Origin: Verrucomicrobiales bacterium
GTDB taxonomy: Bacteria > Verrucomicrobiota > Verrucomicrobiia > Limisphaerales > J093
DNA length: 64,000 nt
Reading direction: 5' to 3'
Assembly (NCBI GenBank): GCA_024233305.1
Contig: JACKPV010000022.1
Coordinates: forward strand, 62,001-126,000
A model generated the notes under the pieces. It did no database searches, was not told the origin of the DNA, and saw nothing but the letters and a program-made list of their open reading frames with translations. The translations under genes were made by a program, and so were the position numbers. Of the stretch, positions 26,725 to 36,014 are shown piece by piece. Each line of letters opens with the position of its first letter. Position 1 is the first letter of the stretch.

Positions 26725-28236
26725 ATGACCGACAACAATCCTCACAGCAAAAGGTGGAAACGCTCGTTCATCCTCGGCGGAACCGTGCTGGTGGCTGGCA
26801 CCGCCCTGGTTCTCGCCCCCTGGAGCCAGGCCAAGGAACGGGTCTCCCCGCCCCCCGTTCAGCTGAAACTCGCGGAAGAACCCGTCGCTCGCGAAGGCCG
26901 ACAGATCACCAGCTTCGCCCCCGTCGTCCGACAGGTCGTGCCCAGCGTCGTCCAGGTCACCGTGACCACCAAGGCCCGCCCGCTGCCCTCCGGCAGCCCC
27001 GAGCTTCCCTTCTTCCGGCGCTTCTTCGGCGAAGGTCAGGAAGGCCCGTTCTTCGGCCCCCAGCTCCAGGCCCCGCCCACCCACGGCGAAGGCTCCGGCG
27101 TGATCGTCTCCAAGGACGGCTACATCCTGACCAACAACCACGTGGTCGAGTCCGCCGACGGCATCACCGTGACGCTCAACGATGATCGCGAGTTCGCCGC
27201 GGAGGTCATCGGTCGCGATCCCAAGACCGACATCGCCGTGCTGAAGATCGAGGCCAGGGACCTGCCCGCCCTGACCGCCGCCGATAGTGACCAGATCGAG
27301 GTGGGCGACCTCGTGCTGGCGGTCGGGAATCCGTTCGGCATCGGCCAGACGGTGACCACTGGCATCGTCAGCGCCAAGGGCCGCGCCACGCTGGGCCTGG
27401 ATTACGAGGACTTCATCCAGACGGACGCCGCGATCAACCCGGGCAACTCCGGCGGGGCGCTCGTCGACATCGAAGGACGCCTCATCGGCATCAACACGGC
27501 CATCCTCAGCCGGACCGGCGGCAACCAGGGCATCGGCTTCGCGGTGCCGACGAACCTCGCTCGTTGGGTCATGACCCAGTTGGTCGATAACGGTCGCGTG
27601 GACCGCGGTTTCCTGGGCGTGCAGATCCAGGATCTCAACCCACAGCTCGCGGAGAAGTTCGGGGTGGACGAGACCCGGGGCGCGCTCGTTGTCGACGTGA
27701 CGCCGCGCAGTCCCGCGGCGAAGGCGGGCCTCAAGAGCGGCGATGTCATCGTCCAATTCAACGACCGGGAAGTCTCCGACAGCCGCCGGTTGAAGCTCGC
27801 CGTTGGGGAGACCGCACCCGGTTCCGAAGTCGCGATCCAGGTCCTCCGGGACGGGGCTCACCTGAACCTCAAGGCCCGCCTCCGAAGCCTCCCCGGCGAA
27901 GAGCAACTCGCCCGCACCGACAATCCGTCCACCGCCGCCGACGAGGCGCTCCGCGGCGTGGGCGTGGGCGATCTGGATGATTCCACCCGCGCGGCGCTCA
28001 AGCTCCCCGAACAGGTCCGCGGCGCCGTCATCACCCAGGTGGACCAGTCCTCGGCCGCCTACGAGTCCGGCCTGCGGCCCGGCGACGTCATCATCGAGAT
28101 CAACCGCCAGCCCGTGGCGAACGCCGAAGAGACCGTCAAAGCCTGCGAAAACCCCAAGGATCCGGTCACCCTGGTGAAGGTCTGGAGCCGGGGCGGCAGT
28201 CGTTACCTCATCGTCGACGAAACACGCGTCGGCTGA
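26725..28236 (+). CDS. Do-like serine endopeptidase (DegP/DegQ family)
   Basis: 503 residues. After an N-terminal membrane/signal segment (residues ~14-33) comes a trypsin-like domain with the catalytic triad H139 (TNNHVVE), D169 (KTDIAVLK) and S242 (NPGNSGGAL), then two PDZ domains (~283-370 and ~395-495). HtrA-type proteases act in the periplasm, degrading or refolding damaged envelope proteins; the PDZ domains bind exposed C termini. ATG 26725 follows GAAAGAAAAG, a plausible ribosome-binding site. It diverges from the TPR gene and is followed by a two-component system; in many bacteria such a system controls the protease, but that is inference here. Confidence 0.93.
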   Translation: MTDNNPHSKRWKRSFILGGTVLVAGTALVLAPWSQAKERVSPPPVQLKLAEEPVAREGRQITSFAPVVRQVVPSVVQVTVTTKARPLPSGSPELPFFRRFFGEGQEGPFFGPQLQAPPTHGEGSGVIVSKDGYILTNNHVVESADGITVTLNDDREFAAEVIGRDPKTDIAVLKIEARDLPALTAADSDQIEVGDLVLAVGNPFGIGQTVTTGIVSAKGRATLGLDYEDFIQTDAAINPGNSGGALVDIEGRLIGINTAILSRTGGNQGIGFAVPTNLARWVMTQLVDNGRVDRGFLGVQIQDLNPQLAEKFGVDETRGALVVDVTPRSPAAKAGLKSGDVIVQFNDREVSDSRRLKLAVGETAPGSEVAIQVLRDGAHLNLKARLRSLPGEEQLARTDNPSTAADEALRGVGVGDLDDSTRAALKLPEQVRGAVITQVDQSSAAYESGLRPGDVIIEINRQPVANAEETVKACENPKDPVTLVKVWSRGGSRYLIVDETRVG

Positions 28237-28460
28237 ATCCCACCCCCGGCACCGAGGTGAATCCGGGAAAACCAGCGCCGCCCTCCGGTGACCGCAACGT
28301 CGTCGGGGGGCGGTCGCTTTCGGACCTGCTCGCGTGCCCCCGCTTGACGAGCCAACCGTCCGAATCCCGGCGCGCCCGCTGCCCGGCTGGCAACCAGCCG
28401 CCGGTGATTACGACATTTCTGGATGTGGCCACGGTTCAATCCTGCGCTACCCTCCCCCTT

Positions 28461-29135
28461 ATGCGCGTGCTGGTGGTCGAGGATGATCCCAAAATCGCTT
28501 CGTTCGTGGTCAACGGCCTGCGCCAGAGCGGCTACGCGGTCGACCATGCCGCGGACGGCGACCGCGGTCTGGCCCTGGCGTTGACGGTGAGCTATGACGC
28601 CGCCGTGCTGGACCTCATGCTGCCCGCACTCGACGGTCTGTCCCTGCTCCGTCGACTGCGCGAGGAACGGGTCCTGGTCCCGGTGCTGATTCTGAGCGCG
28701 CGCGCCGGCGTGGACGACCGCGTCAAAGGGTTGCAGGCCGGGGGCGACGACTACCTGACGAAGCCCTTCGCCTTCTCGGAATTGCTGGCCCGGGTGCAGG
28801 CCCTGATCCGGCGGGCCACGCACACGGCGGAACCCACCCGCCTCGCCGTCGCCGGGCTGACCCTGGACCTCGTTTCCCGGGAGGTCCGCCGCGGCGATCA
28901 ACGCATCGAACTGCAACCGCGCGAATTCTCCCTGCTCGAATTGCTGATGCGGCATCCGGGACGTCCGGTGAGCAAGACCATGATTCTCGAACACGTCTGG
29001 GACTTCAGCTTCGACCCGCAGACGAACGTGGTGGACGTGCTCGTGCATCGGTTGCGGGCCAAGGTGGACAAGGACTTTCCCCGCAAACTCATCCACACGC
29101 TGCGGGGCGTGGGCTATGTCCTTCGCGCTGATTGA
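28461..29135 (+). CDS. OmpR/PhoB-family response regulator
   Basis: 224 residues: a receiver domain (1-~115) with acidic residues E7/D8/D9, phosphoacceptor D51 (VLDLMLPALDG), S/T switch in LILSARAG and K in LTKPF. It is followed by a winged-helix DNA-binding domain (LDLVSREVRRG to GVGYVLRAD). The recognition region TNVVDVLVHRLRAKVD is like CusR/QseB-type regulators. The next gene, a histidine kinase, starts 20 nt inside this one, so the pair is translationally coupled. No target operon is obvious, though the degP-like gene lies 224 nt upstream. Confidence 0.93.
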   Translation: MRVLVVEDDPKIASFVVNGLRQSGYAVDHAADGDRGLALALTVSYDAAVLDLMLPALDGLSLLRRLREERVLVPVLILSARAGVDDRVKGLQAGGDDYLTKPFAFSELLARVQALIRRATHTAEPTRLAVAGLTLDLVSREVRRGDQRIELQPREFSLLELLMRHPGRPVSKTMILEHVWDFSFDPQTNVVDVLVHRLRAKVDKDFPRKLIHTLRGVGYVLRAD

Positions 29136-30576
29136 ACGTGGGCGGCGCAGCCTCGCCCTGCGCTTGAGCCTGGGTTACGCCGCCGTCTTCACCGTCGGCG
29201 CCGCGGTCCTTTTCGGACTCACCTACCTGCTCCTCGCCGGCGCCCTCGAACGCAAGGATCGCGAGGTCATCCAGGCCCGCCTGAACGAATGCGCCGCAGT
29301 CTACGACAACGGCGGCCTGCCCGCCCTCGACCACCTCGTCCAGCAAAACCGGGCCTCGCCCCGCGAAAAGTCGTTCCTGGTCCGCGTTGCCAGCCCGCGC
29401 GGCAGCGTCCTGTTGATGGCCGCACCGGATGACTGGGTCCAGTTCGATCCCGCCGCCCTGCGCCGCGGGGAATCGCCTTCGAGCGTGCTCTGGCTCCGCC
29501 TTCCCCGCGATGAGGAACGCGACTTCATGGTGGCCTCGATGCGGCTCGATGACGGCTCCGCCTTGCAGGTCGGCCGCAGCACCAACAACCGGGACACCCT
29601 GCTGCGCCCGTTTCGCCGGACGTTTCTGCTGGGGCTGGCGCCGACCCTGTTGCTCGGAATCCTCGGGGGGGCTTACTTCGCCCACCGTGCCATGCGACCG
29701 GTGCGCGAGGTGACCGCCACGGCCCGTTCGATCATTGACACCGGCGATCTTGCCCAACGCGTCACCTCGGGCGGCGGGGAGAGCGAACTGGCCGATCTGG
29801 CGCACCAGTTCAACCGGATGCTGGATCGCAACCAGGCCCTCATCAAGGGCATGCGGGACGCCCTCGACAACGTGGCCCACGATCTCCGCACTCCGCTGAC
29901 CCGCCTCCGTGGCACCGCCGAAATGGCCCTGCAAAACAGCGGGGACCCCGTCGCCCGCGAGGCCCTCGCCGATTGCGTCGAGGAATCCGACCGGGTCCTG
30001 ACCATGCTCCGGACGCTGATGGACATCGCCGAGGCCGAAACGGGCATGATGCCACTGCGGCGCGAACCGACCGCCCTGGCCACGTTGCTCCGCGAAGTCG
30101 TCGAGTTGTACGAACTGATTGCCGAGGACAAGGGAATCACCGTCGTCGCCGAGACCATCGATCCCTGCACGACCGGGATTGACCGGGCCCGGATGCGGCA
30201 AGTGTTCGCCAACCTGCTCGACAACGCCCTGAAATACACCCCGAACGGCGGCCGTGTAACCCTCCGTTCCAAAGCCTTCGCCGACGCCTTCGAGGTGGTC
30301 GTGGAGGATAACGGCATGGGCATCCCGCGCGCCGAGCAAGCCCGGATTTGGGAACGGCTTTACCGCGGCGACAAGAGCCGTTCCCAGCGCGGTCTGGGCC
30401 TCGGCTTGAGCCTCGTCAAGGCGGTTGTCGAAGCCCACGAGGGTTCCATCTCCGTGGCGGATGCCGCGTCCGGCGGCGCCCGGTTCGTTGTCCGCCTGCC
30501 CCGAACCGGCGCGCCCAACGGCCGACCCGCCGCCGACGCTGCGGCCTTGCCGAAATCCGATCACTCCCTAAAGTGA
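29116..30576 (+). CDS. Sensor histidine kinase
   Basis: 486 residues. Two membrane helices (~16-43 and ~168-188) flank a ~125-residue periplasmic sensor domain. HAMP (MRPVREVTATARSI) follows, then the HisKA dimerisation domain with phosphoacceptor H255 (DNVAHDLRTPLTRL). The HATPase domain has the N-box (FANLLDNALKYTPNG), G1 (VEDNGMGIP) and G2 (RGLGLGLSLVKAV). The layout fits the CusS/QseC class of envelope-stress or metal sensors. It overlaps the response regulator gene by 20 nt, its certain partner. The C-terminal ~18 residues after FVVRLP are low-complexity. Confidence 0.93.
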   Translation: MSFALIERGRRSLALRLSLGYAAVFTVGAAVLFGLTYLLLAGALERKDREVIQARLNECAAVYDNGGLPALDHLVQQNRASPREKSFLVRVASPRGSVLLMAAPDDWVQFDPAALRRGESPSSVLWLRLPRDEERDFMVASMRLDDGSALQVGRSTNNRDTLLRPFRRTFLLGLAPTLLLGILGGAYFAHRAMRPVREVTATARSIIDTGDLAQRVTSGGGESELADLAHQFNRMLDRNQALIKGMRDALDNVAHDLRTPLTRLRGTAEMALQNSGDPVAREALADCVEESDRVLTMLRTLMDIAEAETGMMPLRREPTALATLLREVVELYELIAEDKGITVVAETIDPCTTGIDRARMRQVFANLLDNALKYTPNGGRVTLRSKAFADAFEVVVEDNGMGIPRAEQARIWERLYRGDKSRSQRGLGLGLSLVKAVVEAHEGSISVADAASGGARFVVRLPRTGAPNGRPAADAAALPKSDHSLK

Positions 30577-30596
30577 CCGCAACAAACCGCAAGCCT

Positions 30597-31271
30597 ATGG
30601 CCGAGAACATCCACCTCGAGGACGCGATTGAGTTCGCGGAAAACCCCGAACCACGATGCCCGTGCGTCCTGGTGCTCGACACCTCCGCCTCAATGCAGGG
30701 CGAAGCCATCGAAGCCCTCAACCAGGGCCTCGTCACCTTCCGCGAGAACCTCATCAAGGACCCGATGGCCAGCCGCCGCGTCGAGGTGGCCGTCATCGCC
30801 TTCGATAACGAGATCCGCGTGGTGCAGGACTTCATCACGCCCGACCGCTTCGAGCCGCCCCGCCTGACCGCCCAGGGCCAGACCTTCATGGGCGGCGCCA
30901 TCCAGAAAGCCCTCGACCTGATCCAGGCGCGCAAGCAGCAATACCGCGCCAACGGCGTCGCCTACTACCGTCCCTGGGCCTTCCTCATCACCGACGGCGA
31001 ACCGCAGGGCGAACCCGAGAGCGTGGTCCAAAGCGCGGCGCAACGGCTCAAGAACGACGAGACGGCCAAACGCGTCGCTTTCTTCGCCGTCGGCGTCGAG
31101 GGCGCCAACATGGAAACGCTCGGTACCCTCGTCGTGCGCACCCCGGTCAAATTGCACGGGCTCAACTTCGCCGAAATGTTCGTCTGGCTGTCCCGCAGCA
31201 TGGAAGCGATCGCCCAGTCCCGCACCGACGAACAGGTCGCCCTGCCCCCGCCGGGCTGGGCCAGTGTGTGA
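30597..31271 (+). CDS. TerY-like von Willebrand factor A domain protein
   Basis: A 224-residue single-domain cytoplasmic VWA protein. The MIDAS metal site is intact: DTSAS (D28-S32), a threonine in GQTFMGGAI, and ITDGEPQGEP. The closest family is TerY, found in tellurite/stress-response gene sets, where a VWA protein, a PP2C phosphatase and a Ser/Thr kinase form a signalling triad. The next gene is a PP2C phosphatase, which supports this, but no kinase follows. The gene begins 20 nt after the histidine kinase stop, so it may share that transcript. The ligand or partner is not known. Confidence 0.82.
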   Translation: MAENIHLEDAIEFAENPEPRCPCVLVLDTSASMQGEAIEALNQGLVTFRENLIKDPMASRRVEVAVIAFDNEIRVVQDFITPDRFEPPRLTAQGQTFMGGAIQKALDLIQARKQQYRANGVAYYRPWAFLITDGEPQGEPESVVQSAAQRLKNDETAKRVAFFAVGVEGANMETLGTLVVRTPVKLHGLNFAEMFVWLSRSMEAIAQSRTDEQVALPPPGWASV

Positions 31272-31402
31272 TCGCCGCCCCGAACGCTTGGATCGCGATG
31301 GATCCCGCCAAGCCTCTCCGCGCCTGCCGGCCGGGCGGGGCAATCGACTCTCCCGAGCGCTGCCCCGTCGCGAACTGACCTCGCGAGGCACCTTTCGATC
31401 CC

Positions 31403-32416
31403 ATGAACCGCCCCCCGCCTCCCATCCCCGGCCCCCAGCGCAACACCCCGTGGCGGACCGTTTCCGCGGTCGTCAGCGGGGCCCGGCACCGCCTCCACCA
31501 GCAGGCCTGCCAGGATGTGCTGCGAACCGCAGTCATCGACGAACATCGCCTGCTCGTCACCCTGGCGGATGGCGCCGGTTCCGCGAAGTATGGCGGTGAC
31601 GGAGCGGAACTCGCCACCGCGGCAGCCCTGCGGCGCCTCGCCGGGTATCGACCGGCATCCACGCCCCCCGCCTCCGCCTCGGGGCCCGCCGATGACCTCC
31701 CGGCGACCATCCGCCAAAGCCTGGCCGACGCGCGGACTGCCATCGAGCAGGAAGCGGCCCGGCGCAAGGTGGCTCCGCGCGAACTGGCCACCACCCTGCT
31801 CGTTGCGGTGGCAACGGCTGACTGGATCGCCGCGGGCCAGATCGGCGACGGGGCCGTGATTTGGGGGGAAGGCGCGGACGAATGGAGGACGCTAACCCGC
31901 CCCGCGTCGGGCGAGTACCTGAACGAAACCGTGTTCGTCACCTCGGAGGGGGCGCTGGCCACCGCCCAGATCGTCCGGCAGGAAGGCCCGGTTCGCGAGG
32001 TCGCCCTGTTCTCGGACGGCCTCCAGATGCTGGCCCTGAAATTGGCCACCGCCGAACCGCACGCCCCCTTCTTCCGCCCGCTGTTCCGCTGGCACCGCGA
32101 AGCCCGTGACCCCATCGCCGCCGCGCGGACGCTGGATCAATGGCTGCGCTCGCCGCGGGTCACCGAACGGACGGACGATGACCTGAGCCTCTGCCTGGCG
32201 GCGTGGGATACGCCGTGGCCATTCAGCAGCTCGTCGCCGCCCAACGTGCAGTCAGCGCATGATTCGGCGGGGACAAGGACGCCTGCCGCCGGGCGCGACG
32301 ACTCACCAAAACGTGACGGACCGTCGAGATCGGCGGGACCGCATAAGCCCGTGGATTTCAGCGCCGACTACACGTCGGCGGCTACCGCGGGTTGCATCGA
32401 TACGGAGGTGGCGTAG
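31403..32416 (+). CDS. PP2C-type protein phosphatase with repeat-derived C-terminal tail
   Basis: 337 residues. The PP2C-like catalytic core (~15-275) shows RHRLHQQACQDV, metal aspartate region LADGAGSAKYGGDG, GQIGDGAVIW, LFSDGLQ and ERTDDDLSLCLA. It would remove phosphate from Ser/Thr residues and probably works with the VWA protein just upstream (TerY-type pair). The last ~60 residues, from about SPPNVQSAHD onward, are encoded by a degenerate copy of the dispersed 200-bp repeat (32233-32406). The repeat supplies the tail, with the stop codon a few bases past its end. The tail is low-complexity and unlikely to be part of the ancestral enzyme. Confidence 0.82.
   Translation: MNRPPPPIPGPQRNTPWRTVSAVVSGARHRLHQQACQDVLRTAVIDEHRLLVTLADGAGSAKYGGDGAELATAAALRRLAGYRPASTPPASASGPADDLPATIRQSLADARTAIEQEAARRKVAPRELATTLLVAVATADWIAAGQIGDGAVIWGEGADEWRTLTRPASGEYLNETVFVTSEGALATAQIVRQEGPVREVALFSDGLQMLALKLATAEPHAPFFRPLFRWHREARDPIAAARTLDQWLRSPRVTERTDDDLSLCLAAWDTPWPFSSSSPPNVQSAHDSAGTRTPAAGRDDSPKRDGPSRSAGPHKPVDFSADYTSAATAGCIDTEVA
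32233..32406. repeat. REPIN-like dispersed element, copy 3 (inverted, degenerate)
   Basis: The reverse-complement version of the elements at 11552 and 47651. The right part (32358-32405) is well conserved, with the hairpin CGCCGACTACACGTCGGCG and CTAC. The left part keeps the core but is diverged (GTCGCCGCCCAACGTGCAGT in place of the intact hairpin), and the outer left end is missing. It lies entirely inside the 3' coding region of the PP2C phosphatase gene. Confidence 0.7.
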
Positions 32417-32436
32417 CCCCGGTCGGTGTTCGCGCC

Positions 32437-33630
32437 TCAACGCGCCGCCGGCATCTCGGCGATGCGGAGGTTCCGGAACGAGAGGTCCGTGGTCGGGTCG
32501 TGCCCCTGCAGGCTGAGGACACCGGGCGCGGCGCGGTAACCCTGGCGGGCGTTCTCGTTCGGGGAACGCGGGTCCGTCCAGTCGCTGACCTGATGGCCGT
32601 CCACCCAGACGGCCAGATGCCGGCCATGCGCCACGATGGTCTTGGTGAACCACTGGTGGTCACTCGCAACGACCCGGCGGGCGGATTGCCGGTTGTAGAT
32701 GCCGCCGGTTCCGTAATCGACCGGCTGAGTTCGATCATTCCCCTGCCACTGGTTGCGGATCTGGCTCTCGTAACCGCTCCAGAACTGCCCCGGCAACGCG
32801 CGGAAAAAGACCCCGCTGTTCAGGTGCTCCCCGTTCGAGATGATGTCGAGCTGGAACGTGAAGTCGCCGTAGCGCCCCTCGCTCTGCAAGTCGCCGTTGC
32901 CGTCGCGGACGTTGAGCCAGCCCTCGGGCGTGACGGAGTAGACCGACTTGCGATCCGGGATCTCACGCCAACCCGAGAGGTCCTTCCCGTTGAAGATGCT
33001 CCCGAGTCCGCGCGGCTGGAGGATCACGTTGCGGAATTTCACCTGCCCGGCGCCCCGATACTGCAACGCGACGCAGCCCCGTGCCTGCCGGTTGTCCTTC
33101 GCATCCAGAACCACCTCCCCGTTGAGGCGGACAATCAACCGGTCACCTTCCGCGGTCAGATCGTAGGTGTTCCAGTGGCCGATGGTCGCAGGCTTCCCGG
33201 TGGTGCGTCCGGTCCGGTTGATGCTGCCCGTCGGCCACTGCTCATGCACGTCCGCGATGTTGACCTCGTAGGCGTTCACATCCGTGATCGCGCCCTCCGT
33301 CGGACAGCGCAAAAAGACGCCGCTGTTCGCATCGGCGTCGACCCAGAAGTCCGCCCTCAGCCGGAAGTCGGCAAACTCGGTCGTGGTAACGAGGAAACCC
33401 GCGCCGCTGCCGGTTTTCGCGGTGATGACGCCATCCTCGACGGACCACTGCGCCTCCCCGCGAGGCTGCCAACCGAAGAGGGTTCCCCCGTCAAAGAGCT
33501 GAATCCACCCGTCGCTGATCTGCTCGCGGGTCAGGCTGGCGGCTTGCGCGGAACTGAGCGCGGCAGCGAGGACCAAAGGGACAAGAGGGACGAAAAGGCG
33601 ACGCGGAGCGAGCCGGAATGTTGTGTTCAT
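32437..33630 (-). CDS. Secreted protein with two DUF1080 (3-keto-disaccharide hydrolase-like) domains
   Basis: 397 residues with a signal peptide (residues ~1-30, ending SSAQA). Two tandem DUF1080 beta-sandwich domains follow. The first starts at WIQLFDGGTLFGWQPRGEAQW, the second at GSIFNGKDLSGWREIPDRKS; both contain the NSGVFLR / NSGVFFR motif and end with KFRNV / SFRNL. DUF1080 is a concanavalin-like fold; members bind or hydrolyse sugars, including 3-keto-glycosides. It is a hallmark of PVC-group secretomes. ATG 33630 is chosen because it starts the signal peptide. It is probably an independent gene, followed on the same strand by nothing for the window's PP2C region. Confidence 0.88.
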   Translation of the reverse strand: MNTTFRLAPRRLFVPLVPLVLAAALSSAQAASLTREQISDGWIQLFDGGTLFGWQPRGEAQWSVEDGVITAKTGSGAGFLVTTTEFADFRLRADFWVDADANSGVFLRCPTEGAITDVNAYEVNIADVHEQWPTGSINRTGRTTGKPATIGHWNTYDLTAEGDRLIVRLNGEVVLDAKDNRQARGCVALQYRGAGQVKFRNVILQPRGLGSIFNGKDLSGWREIPDRKSVYSVTPEGWLNVRDGNGDLQSEGRYGDFTFQLDIISNGEHLNSGVFFRALPGQFWSGYESQIRNQWQGNDRTQPVDYGTGGIYNRQSARRVVASDHQWFTKTIVAHGRHLAVWVDGHQVSDWTDPRSPNENARQGYRAAPGVLSLQGHDPTTDLSFRNLRIAEMPAAR

Positions 33631-33688
33631 CGTGGCGTGGACTCTCGCGCAATCGGCCGTGGTCGACAACGAAGAAAGGGCGCCCGGT

Positions 33689-34384
33689 CTATCGTCGTTC
33701 GAGCAGGAAGCCTTTGAAATCGCCGTCGGCCTCGAGCTTGGTGGGGCGATCGGGTTTGCCGGGTTCGTTGAGCACGATCGCCAGCCCGCGATCCGTCATC
33801 CGGCAGATCCCCAGCGCGGTGCGTCCGAGGAACTTCTCGACTTCGTCACCGCGCGCCTCGACCACGCGGAAGTCGCATTGGCCGCCGCGGATGGTGACGT
33901 GGCCGGCGAGCCGGTTCGCCTCCGCCTCGACCACGAACTTGCCTTCATCACCGCTCAGCCACACGACGAGTTCGAGTCCGCTGTCGTCCACGGCGCGGCC
34001 ATGCCATTCCACGACCGGCGGCGCGGACTTCGGCTTGGCCGGCCCGTCATCGGCGCGTTCGACGAACAGTCGCTCGATGGTGTGCTCCCTCTCCTCGATC
34101 GCCCGCTGCAACACGCCGAGTCGCCTTTCGAGCGCCGCAAGCCGCGCGCTGTCCGCCGCCGCCCCGTCGGCGTGCCCCGCTTCGGCCCGGGCGAACTGCA
34201 GATCAAGCTCCACCTTGAGCCGCTCGGCGTTGAGGTGTTTGAAGTGATCGATCATCACTTCCAAACGCGCCTTGGTCAGGAGGTTTCGAACCTCTTGCCG
34301 GGCGGTGGCGCCACGCTCGCCCGCCCGGACGAAAGCCATCGCGATGAAACTGGTCAGGATGAGGAGTGCAATGCGGTTCTTCAT
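33689..34384 (-). CDS. Secreted protein with coiled coil and TIGR03067-like C terminus
   Basis: 231 residues with a signal peptide (MKNRIALLILTSFIAMAF). A helical, probably coiled-coil segment (~30-110) is rich in Leu, Glu and Arg (e.g. LERRLGVLQRAIEEREHTIE). The C-terminal ~110-residue beta-rich domain ends with CRMTDRGLAIVLNEPGKPDR and resembles the C-terminal part of TIGR03067-type proteins of Planctomycetota and Verrucomicrobiota; this resemblance is my impression, not a search result. It lies 58 nt upstream of the DUF1080 gene on the same strand and could be co-transcribed. No function is known. Confidence 0.65.
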   Translation of the reverse strand: MKNRIALLILTSFIAMAFVRAGERGATARQEVRNLLTKARLEVMIDHFKHLNAERLKVELDLQFARAEAGHADGAAADSARLAALERRLGVLQRAIEEREHTIERLFVERADDGPAKPKSAPPVVEWHGRAVDDSGLELVVWLSGDEGKFVVEAEANRLAGHVTIRGGQCDFRVVEARGDEVEKFLGRTALGICRMTDRGLAIVLNEPGKPDRPTKLEADGDFKGFLLERR

Positions 34385-34499
34385 ATGCGGGGGCATGGGT
34401 TCGGTTGACGCCGGCCACCCTCGCCCGCTTGCCGGCGCGGGTCAAGCCCGCCCCGCCCCTGGCCCGACCAGCAGCCGGCGCCTGATCCGGCAGACGCGC

Positions 34500-36014
34500 C
34501 TACCGCACCGCCGCCTCGATGGCGCTTACCAGCCCTTCGGCGGTGTGCGGATCGGCCTCGACCAGGGACCGGATGCCCAGTCCGCGCAGCGCCTTCGAGG
34601 TCTCCGGACCAATCGAAGCGCAGCGCAGGCGTTTGAACCGCCGCCGCAGATCTTTCAGATCGAAACGGGCATTGAAATGCTCGACGGTCGAAGCGCTGGT
34701 GAAGGTGATCCAGTCCGCGCCCTCTGCCTGAATACGCGGGCCCGCGCCGTCAGGATCCCCGGTTTCGGGAAGGGTCCGGTAGCAGGCGATGTCATCCACG
34801 ATGGCGCCCATGTCCTCCAGGAGGCGGGGGAGTTCGGGGGTGGCCACCTCGGCCCGAAGCAGGAGGACCCGGAGATTCTCCAGGCCCTGCACGGCGTCCA
34901 TGGCCCGGGCGAGTTCCCGCGCCACGAATTTCTTCGGCGTGACGTCCACCGTCAGCCGCAACTCCCGCAGACGGGCGGCGGTGGCGGGTCCGACCGCGGC
35001 AATGCGAACCCCGCCGATATCCCGCATGTCCGCGAACGCCTTGAAGAAGGCGCCGAAGAAGGTCTCGACGCCGTTGACGCTGGTGAACACCAGCCAGTCG
35101 TAGCCGTGCAATCCTGCAATCGCCTCGAGCAACGGACGGGCTTCCTCCGGCAGGCCGAAGCGGATTGTGGGGAGGGACAGAACCTCCGCGCCCCTGGCCT
35201 CGAGGGCGCTGATCAGCGTTCCGGCCTGCTGACGGGCGCGCGTGACCACGACGCGCCGCCCAAACAGCGGTCGTTGCTCGAACCACCGCAGCTTGTCGCG
35301 CAGCCGGACCACCCCGCCGATCACCGTCACGGCGGGCGCGGTGATGCCGGCCGCCTCCGCCCGTTCGGCGATGTTGCCCGCCGCGCCCACCACGGTGCTC
35401 TGCACGGGCAGCGTCCCTTGCCGGATCATGGCGGCGGGCGTGGCGGGATCGAGACCGGCCTGGATCAACCGCGCCGTCACCTGCCGCAACCGCGCGCAAC
35501 CCATGAGCAACACCAGGGTCCCGGACGCCCCCGCCAAACGGTCGAGATCGACGGACGCAGCGGCCTTGGCCGGATCTTCGTGACCGGTGATGACCGTGAA
35601 ACTCGAAGCGATGCCGCGATGCGTCACGGGAATGCCCGCCGCCGACGGCACCGCCACGGCCGAGGTCACCCCGGGCACCACCTCGAAGGGAATTCCCGCG
35701 GCATGGAGCGCCTCTGCCTCCTCGCCGCCACGGCCGAAGACGTAGGGATCGCCTCCCTTGAGCCGGACGACGCGTTTTCCCTGGCGGGCCCGCGCGATCA
35801 GCAGGGCGATGATGTCCGCGGGTTCGAGAGCGTTCCCGGCGCCGCGCCGGTGGATTTCGACGGTGGACGGCGCGTGGCGCAGGATCGCCCCGTTGACCAG
35901 GGCGTCGCAAACCACCACGTCCGCCTCGCGCAGCAACTCCGCCCCGCGCAGCGTGAGCAACCCCGGATCACCCGGACCCGCCCCGACCAGAAACACTTTC
36001 CCAAGCGCCGTCAT
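34500..36014 (-). CDS. cobA-hemD: Uroporphyrinogen-III C-methyltransferase / uroporphyrinogen-III synthase fusion
   Basis: A 504-residue bifunctional enzyme. Residues 1-~245 are SUMT (CobA): VFLVGAGPGDPGLLTLRG, VVRLKGGDPYVFGRGGEE and GIPVTHRG bind S-adenosylmethionine and make precorrin-2. Residues ~255-500 are HemD: VVVTRARQQAGTLISALEARG, WLVFTSVNGVE, AVGPATAARL and WITFTSASTVEHF close hydroxymethylbilane to uroporphyrinogen III. The fusion places both enzymes at the haem/sirohaem/cobalamin branch point. gltX, which supplies glutamyl-tRNA for the same pathway, lies next on the same strand (157 nt away), which makes a shared operon plausible. ATG 36014 (MTALGKVFLV) is the natural start. Confidence 0.93.
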   Translation of the reverse strand: MTALGKVFLVGAGPGDPGLLTLRGAELLREADVVVCDALVNGAILRHAPSTVEIHRRGAGNALEPADIIALLIARARQGKRVVRLKGGDPYVFGRGGEEAEALHAAGIPFEVVPGVTSAVAVPSAAGIPVTHRGIASSFTVITGHEDPAKAAASVDLDRLAGASGTLVLLMGCARLRQVTARLIQAGLDPATPAAMIRQGTLPVQSTVVGAAGNIAERAEAAGITAPAVTVIGGVVRLRDKLRWFEQRPLFGRRVVVTRARQQAGTLISALEARGAEVLSLPTIRFGLPEEARPLLEAIAGLHGYDWLVFTSVNGVETFFGAFFKAFADMRDIGGVRIAAVGPATAARLRELRLTVDVTPKKFVARELARAMDAVQGLENLRVLLLRAEVATPELPRLLEDMGAIVDDIACYRTLPETGDPDGAGPRIQAEGADWITFTSASTVEHFNARFDLKDLRRRFKRLRCASIGPETSKALRGLGIRSLVEADPHTAEGLVSAIEAAVR

